Shown here: in pieces, positions 1 through 6,556 of the stretch | How positions within the stretch are numbered: position 1 is the first letter of the stretch | How the letters are laid out: the number at the start of each line of letters is the position of its first letter | Source: GH45 sp046704385 | Lineage (GTDB): Bacteria; Bacteroidota; Bacteroidia; Bacteroidales; SZUA-534 | Length of the DNA stretch: 8,609 bases | Reading direction: 5' to 3' | Assembly (NCBI GenBank): GCA_046704385.1 | Contig: JBJKSB010000020.1 | Span: forward strand, 1 to 8,609 | Position numbers and translations under genes: made by a program | Notes under the pieces: model-generated | Seen by the model: only the letters and a program-made list of their open reading frames with translations | Database searches by the model: none | Told to the model about the DNA's origin: nothing

Positions 1-2223
1 GTGGTTGTAGACATTGTATGCCCCAAATCGCCAGGTACGTTTGCCGTGTTTTTTTTGTTTATGCAGGTTCACCCCAACATCAAGACGGTGATACATGGGG
101 TAACGCATATTATTTTTGCCATAATAAGTTGTACTTCTACCAATTCGCTCTTTATTAAATGTATAATTGTAACCACTGGCTACCAGCCAATTTGCACCAA
201 AATCTATCTTTTGGTTGGGCATATACATGGCAACAAGCGTTAAATTATTTGGCCTGTCATATTTGAAAGGATATTTTTCGCCCATATTTAGCATGTCAAA
301 TTTTCTCCATGAGCGCGACCAAGTATAAGATACATTTCCAGTAATTTTACCTTTGCTTTTTTGAATACTTGTTTCAATGCCATAAGCCCATCCTTTTCCA
401 CAAAGCATATAAGATTGCCAGTCCTGATCGTCCATCGTAAATACTTTATCATCGCGAAATTCAACCACATTATCCATTATTTTATAATAGCCTTCCACCT
501 GGAAGTCAATGCTTGATTTTATACCAAAATAACACCCCACATCCAACTGCTGAGAACCTTCTGGAGGTAAAGATACTGAAGCAGGTACCCAATAGTCAGT
601 TGAAAACCCTACACTTGATGATGATATTAAATGTACATACTGATTTGCCTGTGTATAGGATGCTTTTATTGAAGTGTTTTCGAAAATATTGAAACAGGCG
701 GACAACCGTGGTTCAATTGATGTAAAATTTGCATTACTGATATTAAAAATAGAGCTTCTTATACCCAGATTAATTTCAAACCTTCCTAGCTTTATTACAT
801 CTTCGACATAACCAGATCCTTCTGTACCTTTAGTAATGTTAATTCTTTTGAAATCTAAACTATAATCAAGACTATCAAACTGAAATGTTGGCCTGAACCT
901 GTGATAAACCCCTTGCCCCCCAATTTTTAAATTATGCTTATTAGAAATAAACCAGTCAAAATCTACCCCACAAGCATAATCTCCAATATCGCTTGCGCCT
1001 TTAAAAGCATGCCCTTTCGTATAGTTATTACTTGAATCGATATAGTCATAATGTTCTATTTGCTGCTCCCCATGCCGGTTATAATAATTAGTGTACGTAA
1101 TACTGGTATTGGCAAATAATTTACCATTAAATATATGGTTCCAACGTAATGCCCCCAATACATTACCCCACCTATGTTCTTCTTTATTATTTTTTGTAAG
1201 GCGAATGCTATCAGTTTTAAAGGTTCCATCTGTCAACATGATCCTATCCGCGAATAAATAAATTTGTTCGTCTTTTTTGCTTCGGGCATGGTCAAAACCT
1301 GTAAAAAAACTTCCATAAATGCGGTTATTTTTATTAAATCTATGATTTATTTTGGCATTAATATCCCAACAACTGTATATCATTTCATAACTTGACTTAG
1401 CATTATTAAACGAACTATAAAAAGGATCAAATATAGTGCGCCTTGCAGCAATCATAAAGCCGGTATTTTGACTCAAAGGCCCCTCAATTAATCCCCCAGC
1501 CATAAGGGAACTAATATTTACTACTCCCTTAAATCGGTTAACGTTTCCCTCTTTCATACGTAAATCTACCACGCTTGATACCCTGCCACCATATCGTGCA
1601 GGTATACCACCCTTTAGCATAACAGTTTTCCGAATAGCCTCTGGATTGAATACCGATATAAAACCCATTAAATGCGAAACATTATAAACTGGTATCCCGT
1701 CAATCAACATAAGGTTTTGCCCGTTATCACCCCCACGTACATAAAGGCCACTGCCACCTTCAGTACCGCCTTCAACCCCGGGAGATAACTGTATCAATTT
1801 AAAAACATCGGGTTCTCCCATTATAGTAGGTGTCTTTTGGGTTTGTTCCATATTAATATCAACACTGCTCATTTTACTACTTAACAGTGTATTTTTTTCA
1901 CCTTTTATTGTTACTTCTTCAAGAAAGTCCAAAGGCTTAAGTTGTGGATTAATTGTTATATTGCTATTTAAATTTATTGTTTGCTTTACAGGTTTATAGC
2001 CTACATATGAAACGACTATTGTATATTGGCCTTGCTTTAATTGAAGACTAAAAAAACCATATACATTACTTAAGCACCCAACCGTTGAATCTTCTACCCA
2101 TACTGCTGCGTTAATTAATAATTCCCCATCTTGCGAATCGCTGACGGTACCACTTATACAATATGATTGCGCCACAATCCTTTGCGATAAAATTAAAATG
2201 ATTAGTAGAATAATATTTTTCAT
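1..2223 (-). CDS. TonB-dependent outer-membrane receptor with N-terminal carboxypeptidase-like regulatory domain, partial (C-terminus beyond left edge)
   Basis: This is an outer-membrane beta-barrel that imports a substrate with energy from TonB-ExbBD; the substrate cannot be read from the sequence. The frame is open for 741 codons from the ATG at 2223 to base 1, and an in-frame stop lies 15 bases upstream of the ATG, which fixes the start. Residues 1-19 are a signal peptide (MKNIILLIILILS, ending ..VAQ). Residues about 20-100 form a CarboxypepD_reg-like beta sandwich (SGTVSD, GFFSLQL, VSYVGYKP). Residues about 105-235 form the plug, with YVRGG at 161-165, LIDGIPVYN around 175 and ARYGGR near the plug end. 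The rest is Tyr/Asn-rich barrel, and the visible end (FGAYNVYNH) resembles the penultimate strand of such receptors, so perhaps 40-60 residues are missing. It starts 27 bases after the DUF4249 gene, probably on the same transcript. It lacks an obvious SusC signature and has no SusD partner here, so a glycan system is not indicated. Confidence 0.93.
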   Translation of the reverse strand, partial: MKNIILLIILILSQRIVAQSYCISGTVSDSQDGELLINAAVWVEDSTVGCLSNVYGFFSLQLKQGQYTIVVSYVGYKPVKQTINLNSNITINPQLKPLDFLEEVTIKGEKNTLLSSKMSSVDINMEQTQKTPTIMGEPDVFKLIQLSPGVEGGTEGGSGLYVRGGDNGQNLMLIDGIPVYNVSHLMGFISVFNPEAIRKTVMLKGGIPARYGGRVSSVVDLRMKEGNVNRFKGVVNISSLMAGGLIEGPLSQNTGFMIAARRTIFDPFYSSFNNAKSSYEMIYSCWDINAKINHRFNKNNRIYGSFFTGFDHARSKKDEQIYLFADRIMLTDGTFKTDSIRLTKNNKEEHRWGNVLGALRWNHIFNGKLFANTSITYTNYYNRHGEQQIEHYDYIDSSNNYTKGHAFKGASDIGDYACGVDFDWFISNKHNLKIGGQGVYHRFRPTFQFDSLDYSLDFKRINITKGTEGSGYVEDVIKLGRFEINLGIRSSIFNISNANFTSIEPRLSACFNIFENTSIKASYTQANQYVHLISSSSVGFSTDYWVPASVSLPPEGSQQLDVGCYFGIKSSIDFQVEGYYKIMDNVVEFRDDKVFTMDDQDWQSYMLCGKGWAYGIETSIQKSKGKITGNVSYTWSRSWRKFDMLNMGEKYPFKYDRPNNLTLVAMYMPNQKIDFGANWLVASGYNYTFNKERIGRSTTYYGKNNMRYPMYHRLDVGVNLHKQKKHGKRTWRFGAYNVYNH

Positions 2224-2250
2224 AAAAATTGGCGGTTATAAAAAAGTACA

Positions 2251-3171
2251 CTAATTGCCCGGATATACCTCAATAAGATTAACAGAATCTTTAAATATTG
2301 GACTTCTGCTTTCAATATAACCATGGCCATTTATAACGTTTGAATAAATATTAATTGGTTCAAATGCATAAAAATTATTTGTATTGTACATGTCTTCTTG
2401 TGCCTGCTTTGTAAGATCATAATAATAGCTTGCACTATCTATTTGATACAACTCTATGTAAGCTTGATCAATCCTTCCATTCTCAAAAGGCTCTATTAAT
2501 TCAATTGTTATTTCGTTTTTTGATAAATTTTTATCTTTAAAAACATAAATATTCTGCTCATCATATCTAGCACCCGGATACCATAATTGCACAGGATTAA
2601 AACTATATTTACCAGCATTACCAGAAACTTCAATTTGATAAAAATTATCCTGTTGAGGGTCATCATTAATTTTTAGGATAACGGTGTATCTATTTGCAGT
2701 TAGAGTTTGATACATAAAATCAAATGAAACAATCTCAAAGGTAGTCATTGCGGGTATGTAACAGGGAGCATAAAGCGTATCAAAATCAGGTACTTTTGCT
2801 TTTAGAAGGTAGCTATCACCAGCTGTTATTCCGCTGTCAATTACTGAATACTCATAACTAATAATTGCACTATCCCAACCACCTGTTTCATTATATACAT
2901 AACTATAAATAGGTGTTACATTTATGTCTTTACTCTTTAATGGTATACCGTCTTTAATTAAAGAGACTTCAGCAGATGGGTATGAATACAAATCATCCTT
3001 ATCTTCAACTGATTGCGATCTAGCTATGCCAAAGTAAAGTTGACCCTCCGAAATACCTCCATTTAATATTAATTTTGATTTTACGGATAAATCTAAATCT
3101 GAAAGTGGAATATTTTCTTCACACCCAATTATAAGATATATGCTTATAATAACAATCAGTAATTTTCTCAT
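2251..3171 (-). CDS. DUF4249-family lipoprotein, partner of the TonB-dependent receptor
   Basis: This is a predicted lipoprotein of 306 residues. The frame can be extended to a TTG at 3189, but the ATG at 3171 gives a compact lipoprotein signal (MRKLLIVIISIYLIIGC, lipid Cys17, lipobox I-I-G-C), so I chose it. The mature part begins C-E-E-N, has an early beta-rich region with paired-strand character (SKLILNGGIS, SYPSAEVSLIKDG), then a D/Y-rich half, and ends with the SNVINGHGY segment (about 277-285), which matches the C-terminal 'SNI.nG.Gyf' pattern of DUF4249. That family occurs beside TonB-dependent receptors in Bacteroidota and has no proven biochemical role; a surface or periplasmic substrate-handling role is inferred from the neighbour. 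The receptor normally precedes DUF4249, as far as I recall; here the order is reversed. A near-consensus promoter box (TATAATTTG, one base too long in its spacer) lies at 3195-3187, very close to the start, so read-through from upstream is also possible. Confidence 0.85.
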   Translation of the reverse strand: MRKLLIVIISIYLIIGCEENIPLSDLDLSVKSKLILNGGISEGQLYFGIARSQSVEDKDDLYSYPSAEVSLIKDGIPLKSKDINVTPIYSYVYNETGGWDSAIISYEYSVIDSGITAGDSYLLKAKVPDFDTLYAPCYIPAMTTFEIVSFDFMYQTLTANRYTVILKINDDPQQDNFYQIEVSGNAGKYSFNPVQLWYPGARYDEQNIYVFKDKNLSKNEITIELIEPFENGRIDQAYIELYQIDSASYYYDLTKQAQEDMYNTNNFYAFEPINIYSNVINGHGYIESRSPIFKDSVNLIEVYPGN

Positions 3172-3249
3172 TAATAAATTTTTGATCAAATTATAGTACT
3201 TGTAATAAAAATAGTTAATTATTTTTGGTTTTTATTTAATATTAAGTCA

Positions 3250-3282
3250 TTTAGGTGGAATTAAAATTAAATTCCACCTAAA
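3250..3282 (-). terminator. Perfect 13-bp hairpin between the two lipoprotein genes, possible terminator or processing site
   Basis: The arms TTTAGGTGGAATT (3250-3262) and AATTCCACCTAAA (3270-3282) are exactly complementary around a 7-base loop. It lies 17 bases after the stop of the 411-residue lipoprotein gene and about 80 bases before the DUF4249 start. No U-run follows on the minus strand, so it may be a weak terminator, an mRNA 3'-end stabiliser or an attenuator that lowers downstream expression. The structure is seen; the role is inferred. Confidence 0.5.
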
Positions 3283-3298
3283 GTATTAAACAAATAAT

Positions 3299-4534
3299 TT
3301 ATGGAAAAGCAATAACCAAAGTTGCTTCATCATCCCACGTTTGATTACCTAAATCAAAGGAGATAAAATTATCTGGTTTACAGTCTCCTCCAGTTTTATC
3401 ATCCCGAATGGTGACGAGGATATTATAATATTCATGTTTTCCTCTCATCCTTGTATCAGGAAATAACGGTTGAGAATTCACATCTATTGTAAAAAAATGA
3501 TATGTTTTTGTTCCATAATTATATTCATTACCACCATATACAACAACCCAATTTGATGTTGGAGTGTATCTTTCAAGATACCTCCAATTCCAATATGCTG
3601 TAAAATCAACTTCTCTTGAATCATCTTTCATGGTGAATACAAATCTTCGTTTAGTAGTAAAATTTATCTGGAAAACTACATATTGATAAACTTTGTTTGT
3701 AGACTCTATTTTCCATCCATAGTTTACTAATCTAAGTGTGGCTGAAATTTCTCTTTCATCGCAAGATAAGCCACTATCCCAAGTATCAAAACCTTGAACC
3801 ATATCTTTAACTTCCCAATCAAAAGATTCATTTTGTACTGCTCCTGGGTACTCAGGATCAGATGATTTTAAAGTTGTTTTTTTATTTTTAATGTAAATTT
3901 TATCAGTACTTATTGTAGCATTTTTTAGCAATTCAATACTTCCAAAATCACCATTAGTAATAGCCTTATAACCTTCATTCGTATATTGCGTTATCTGATC
4001 TCCAATGGCAACTATACCATATGCATTTAAAACATTGAATGAAGGCGCATTCTCAAGCCTTGTTTCTATGGTTTTATTACCACTTTTCAATTTTTTATCG
4101 TACAGTATTCCATCTTCAATCATAAAATTGGTATAATCGGCATGCATTTGGGGCAAGGCATCATTGTTATACATTTTAAGGGCGGTTTCGTAACCAAACT
4201 CTTCAATATATTGCTTATGCAATAAATCGTCTTCGTTTTGGGCCCTTAATTTAATAGATTCCAATGATTCAAAACCAAGCGATGCTTCCCAGGCTGCTCG
4301 TTCCTCGAGAGACATATTGTTTAATGCTTCAATAGTCTGCAGGAATTCCAATCCACCCGGGAATTGCAATACTCCGTCCACTACTTTTATGTCATTACAC
4401 AACGCAGGTTCTATGGTCGTTTCTTCATAGGTAACCTGTTTATCAGATACACCTGTATCCTTTTTACATGATGTGTTTATCAAAAAACACATCATTACTA
4501 TAAGGATTACTCCTTTATAATTACTTCTTTTCAT
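3299..4534 (-). CDS. Hypothetical lipoprotein, 411 residues, no confident family
   Basis: I do not recognise a named family with confidence. Residues 1-22 are a signal sequence with a hydrophobic core (VILIVMMCFLIN), and Cys23 in NTSC is the likely lipidated residue, although the -3 residue is Asn, not Leu. Next comes C-K-K-D, reminiscent of the basic/acidic surface-export signal described for Bacteroidota lipoproteins. Residues 58-91 carry a recurrent Bacteroidota lipoprotein module: a helix, then MSLEERAAWEASLGFESL. Residues 168-196 (VLNAYGIVAIGD, then an NGD end) recall a repeated feature of gut Bacteroidetes lipoproteins of the DUF4848 kind; this resemblance is from memory and uncertain. 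Residues 235-411 are beta-rich and aromatic, with a Trp/Tyr cluster at 314-340 and Cys258 and Cys385 that could pair. There are no catalytic motifs. The start ATG has an upstream promoter-like box and inverted repeat. Same strand as DUF4249 and the receptor, 127 bases apart with a hairpin between, so linkage is plausible but unproven. Confidence 0.85.
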   Translation of the reverse strand: MKRSNYKGVILIVMMCFLINTSCKKDTGVSDKQVTYEETTIEPALCNDIKVVDGVLQFPGGLEFLQTIEALNNMSLEERAAWEASLGFESLESIKLRAQNEDDLLHKQYIEEFGYETALKMYNNDALPQMHADYTNFMIEDGILYDKKLKSGNKTIETRLENAPSFNVLNAYGIVAIGDQITQYTNEGYKAITNGDFGSIELLKNATISTDKIYIKNKKTTLKSSDPEYPGAVQNESFDWEVKDMVQGFDTWDSGLSCDEREISATLRLVNYGWKIESTNKVYQYVVFQINFTTKRRFVFTMKDDSREVDFTAYWNWRYLERYTPTSNWVVVYGGNEYNYGTKTYHFFTIDVNSQPLFPDTRMRGKHEYYNILVTIRDDKTGGDCKPDNFISFDLGNQTWDDEATLVIAFP

Positions 4535-4586
4535 TTTAAATTGTTAATAGTTAATAAATAAAAATCAGAGTTAAAAAGATTCTTTG

Positions 4587-4615
4587 GTTTAAAAGTATCC
4601 GGACTATTTTTAAAC
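4587..4615. repeat. Inverted repeat at the predicted transcription start of the 411-residue lipoprotein gene
   Basis: GTTTAAAA (4587-4594) and TTTTAAAC (4608-4615) are perfect 8-bp inverted arms around 13 bases whose centre is ATCCGG flanked by AGT and ACT, making a nested imperfect palindrome. It lies directly downstream of the TATATTTG box on the minus strand, so it would cover roughly the first 30 bases of the transcript. It could be an operator or an mRNA leader hairpin. The AT-rich arms limit its significance. Confidence 0.4.
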
Positions 4616-4623
4616 TACATATA

Positions 4624-4631
4624 CAAATATA
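4624..4631 (-). promoter_or_regulatory. Bacteroidota-type -7 element upstream of the 411-residue lipoprotein gene
   Basis: The minus strand reads TATATTTG, an exact match to the Bacteroidota sigma consensus TAnnTTTG. The expected -33 TTG about 20 bases upstream is not perfect; GTG at 4653-4651 is the closest. Transcription would begin near 4617, giving a leader of about 80 bases before the ATG at 4534. Confidence 0.5.
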
Positions 4632-4687
4632 CGTTCACTCAGGATACCTACACTATCTTAAACATTTTTTAATAATTTAAATTGATT

Positions 4688-4960
4688 CTAAATAAAAATC
4701 CTAAGTTTATCTCGTTCATTTTCATTTACATAATAGGATTTCCTTTTCCTACTATACTTGATTGAAACATCATAAAGCTCCTCGATTTTTCTCTTATAAA
4801 TAGTTAACCAGGCCGGAGTAATACCCAATTGTTGAGCAATTTCATCTCTGGTCCCCTGATATTCCCCTAATACAATTTGACAAAACCGATAGGCAATATC
4901 TAAAGGTTTAAGTTCATCCATGTTTTTTGAATTTAGAAAATTTTGGTTGACAATAATCAT
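4688..4960 (-). CDS. Small helix-turn-helix DNA-binding protein
   Basis: This is a 90-residue protein that is almost entirely one winged-helix-like DNA-binding domain, so a local transcription factor is likely. Residues 15-36 form a helix (LKPLDIAYRFCQIVLGEY). TRDEIAQQLGITPAWL (37-52) is the helix-turn-helix, with the IAQQLGIT turn, and KIEELYDVSIKYSRKRKSYYV (58-78, with S70 and R71 in the middle) is the following helix and beta wing, the usual 'gi.I.y.r....Yy' pattern. There is no sensor, receiver or membrane domain. An internal ATG at codon 14 (4921) would give a 77-residue protein beginning MDELKPLDIAYRF, just ahead of the first helix, and is an equally good start; the first 13 residues look like leader. 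It is followed at 154 bases by the lipoprotein gene on the same strand, which it may control. Its own upstream region holds a 21-base A/T homopolymer. Such small HTH proteins are common in Bacteroidota but mostly uncharacterised. Confidence 0.8.
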   Translation of the reverse strand: MIIVNQNFLNSKNMDELKPLDIAYRFCQIVLGEYQGTRDEIAQQLGITPAWLTIYKRKIEELYDVSIKYSRKRKSYYVNENERDKLRIFI

Positions 4961-5005
4961 TCTATAATTAATTCAAAAAATAAACAAAACGTAATCACCA
5001 TTTAG

Positions 5006-5026
5006 AAAAAAAAAAAAAAAAAAAAA
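5006..5026. repeat. Homopolymer of 21 A (poly-T on the strand of the HTH gene)
   Basis: There are 21 consecutive A residues, 46 bases upstream of the HTH ATG at 4960. The tract is framed by the inverted hexamers GTAATC (4991-4996) and GATTAC (5028-5033). Tracts of this length are prone to slippage in replication and to sequencing error. The position upstream of a regulator makes length-dependent expression possible, but nothing in the sequence proves it. Confidence 0.9.
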
Positions 5027-5200
5027 CGATTACCTATTTTATTGTAATAGTGTTAATTATGACAAATAAAAAAATCATCTGAATTTTTTATGTTAAATAA
5101 CTACTGGTTAAAATTCAAAGCTTTGGATTGTACTTTATTTAATCAAATCATGGCATTCATACTGATCCAGTAATAATAACCTGAGTAAAAAAAATTGCAT

Positions 5201-5233
5201 AAAAAAAGGGGCTGTTTCAAAAGCCCCCTTTTT
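5201..5233 (-). terminator. Intrinsic terminator of the alpha-oxoamine synthase gene, near-symmetrical
   Basis: On the minus strand the hairpin AGCCCC / GGGGCT (6 bp, plus flanking A-T pairs and one bulged base) with an 8-base loop is followed by seven U, 18 bases after the stop at 5252. On the plus strand the same stem is followed by five U, so it can also stop transcription coming from the left. It separates the oxoamine synthase from the HTH gene downstream. Confidence 0.88.
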
Positions 5234-5251
5234 AATTTATAATAGTTTTTA

Positions 5252-6520
5252 TTAAACTCTTAATGCTGAAATATCTGAAAAAACTTCGGATTTGTATTCG
5301 TCATTTTGAAGTTTTATCTGACATTCTTTAAACGCGCTGATGGTACGGTCAACATCTTCAATAGTATGAACCGCAGTCGGTATCAGTCTCAGTAAAATAT
5401 GCCCTTTAGGAATAACCGGGTAAATTACCATTGAACAGAATATTCCGTAATTTTCACGCAAATCGAGGATAAGATTTGTAGCCTCAATAATACCACCATG
5501 CATCATTACCGGAGTAACCGGTGATTCTGTATGACCGATATCAAAACCATTGTCTCTTAATCCTTTTTGTAACGCTCTAACAACAGTCCATAAATTCTCG
5601 CGCAATGAATGTTCGTTCTGTAAAAGCTCAAGCCTTTTAAGAGCTCCCTGAACCATCGGCATTGGTAATGATTTTGCAAAAGTTTGCGAACGCATATTAT
5701 AACGCAGAAAATCTATAATTTCAGCTTCGCCTGAAATAAATCCACCAATTCCGGCCATAGCTTTGGCAAAAGTTGAAAAATACAGATCAATCTCGTCCTG
5801 AACACCATAGTGTTCGCCAATACCTGCACCAGTTGCACCCATAGTTCCAAAACCATGAGCATCGTCAACCAGCAGGCGGAAACTATATTTCTTTTTAAAT
5901 TCTACAATTGCTTTAAGGTTACCCAGGTCGCCTTCCATTCCGAAAACACCTTCAGTAATAAATAATATACCACCCTCGCCATTTTCTTCGATACGTTTGG
6001 TAGCAAACTGAAGCATTTTTTCAGCCTTCTCCATATTATTATGCTGGAATACAAAGCTTTTCCCGCCTTTGGCTTTATGCAGAAAGATTCCGTCCATAAT
6101 ACAGGCATGAGCCTCTGAATCATATACAATAACATCGTTTCTGCTAGCTATAGAATCAATTATCGATACCATTGCCTGGTATCCATAATTCACTAAAAAT
6201 GCATCTTCCTTGCTGACAAATTTTGCCAGTCGTCTCTCAAGCTCTTCATGATGAACGGTTTGACCAGACATCATCCGGGCACCCATAGGATATGCCATAC
6301 CATATTTTGCAGCCGCTTCGGCATCAGCTTTACGCACTTCAGGATGGTTTGCCAAACCAATGTAGTTATTCAGACTCCAGTTTAAGACTTTATTTCCGCG
6401 GAAATACATATGCGGATGAATTTCGCCTTCAAGTTTTGGAAATGAAAAATAACCATGCCCAGCCTTCTGATACTGTCCAATAGGCCCTCTATTCTTTTTT
6501 ATTCTGTCAAAAATATCCAC
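5252..6520 (-). CDS. PLP-dependent alpha-oxoamine synthase (KBL/AONS/SPT family acyltransferase)
   Basis: The family condenses an acyl thioester with an amino acid, with loss of CO2, on pyridoxal phosphate in the cytosol. With the GTG start the protein has 422 residues (MDIFDRIKKNRGPIGQ..). Seen: the substrate loop NNYIGLANHP (51-60), the PLP-stacking His138 in DSEAHAC, VDDAHGFG with Asp219 for the pyridine nitrogen and His222, and the Schiff-base Lys253 in STFAKAMAGIGGF. Length and motifs fit a complete enzyme. The sequence resembles a conserved Bacteroidota paralogue distinct from the usual serine palmitoyltransferase. Flavobacterial enzymes of this family make the capnine (sulfonolipid) base from cysteate and acyl-CoA/ACP; that role, serine palmitoyltransferase or 2-amino-3-ketobutyrate ligase are all possible, and no neighbour decides. 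An ATG at 6577 would add 19 residues (MKLWINLYF..), but a TACTTTTG promoter box falls inside that extension, and family proteins begin near MDIF as I recall. The gene is monocistronic, closed by the terminator at 5201-5233. Confidence 0.9.
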   Translation of the reverse strand: MDIFDRIKKNRGPIGQYQKAGHGYFSFPKLEGEIHPHMYFRGNKVLNWSLNNYIGLANHPEVRKADAEAAAKYGMAYPMGARMMSGQTVHHEELERRLAKFVSKEDAFLVNYGYQAMVSIIDSIASRNDVIVYDSEAHACIMDGIFLHKAKGGKSFVFQHNNMEKAEKMLQFATKRIEENGEGGILFITEGVFGMEGDLGNLKAIVEFKKKYSFRLLVDDAHGFGTMGATGAGIGEHYGVQDEIDLYFSTFAKAMAGIGGFISGEAEIIDFLRYNMRSQTFAKSLPMPMVQGALKRLELLQNEHSLRENLWTVVRALQKGLRDNGFDIGHTESPVTPVMMHGGIIEATNLILDLRENYGIFCSMVIYPVIPKGHILLRLIPTAVHTIEDVDRTISAFKECQIKLQNDEYKSEVFSDISALRV

Positions 6521-6548
6521 AATATAATTTTTTAGTGATTTATGCTCA

Positions 6549-6556
6549 CAAAAGTA
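6549..6556 (-). promoter_or_regulatory. Candidate -7 element for the oxoamine synthase gene
   Basis: The minus strand reads TACTTTTG, an exact TAnnTTTG match. Transcription would start near 6542, about 22 bases before the GTG at 6520. No clean -33 TTG is visible. If it is used, translation cannot begin at the ATG at 6577, because that codon lies upstream of the transcript. Confidence 0.4.

Larger units (their letters stand above)
4961..5251. other. Non-coding stretch between the HTH gene and the oxoamine synthase gene
   Basis: This 291-base stretch is very AT-rich. It contains the A21 tract, the terminator at 5201-5233 and a poor promoter-like box for the HTH gene: minus-strand TATTTTTTG at 4982-4974, which is the consensus with a 3-base spacer. 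If real, transcription would begin near 4967, too close to the ATG at 4960 and more comfortable for the ATG at 4921. The reading frames here are at most 27 codons and lack support. I see no RNA gene. Confidence 0.6.

Noticed and set aside
1..243. Plus-strand open frame of 80 codons
   Set aside because: It is the complement of the receptor barrel region; the minus frame is open for 741 codons with clear receptor motifs, so this is a shadow.
288..470. 60-codon minus-strand frame
   Set aside because: It lies inside the receptor gene in another frame and has no family signature.
3172..3189. TTG-initiated N-terminal extension (6 codons) of the DUF4249 protein
   Set aside because: The extension precedes an ATG that gives a standard lipoprotein signal, and it overlaps the likely promoter box.
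5090..5173. 27-codon plus-strand frame beginning MLNNYWLKF
   Set aside because: No promoter, no family signal, AT-rich chance frame; the terminator downstream is explained by the gene on the other strand.
5135..5200. 21-codon minus-strand frame beginning MQFFLLRLLLL, considered as a peptide leader next to the HTH gene
   Set aside because: It starts in the U-run of a terminator, has no double-glycine or precursor motif, and is too short to support.
5201..5233. Hairpin considered as an insertion-sequence end
   Set aside because: The GGGGCTGTTTC-type sequence recalls some IS-flanking repeats, but there is no second copy, no target duplication and no transposase; a terminator explains it.
5902..6135. 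77-codon minus-strand frame
   Set aside because: Shadow frame inside the oxoamine synthase, whose own frame holds the PLP motifs.
6292..6483. 63-codon plus-strand frame
   Set aside because: Antisense shadow of the oxoamine synthase with no recognisable domain.
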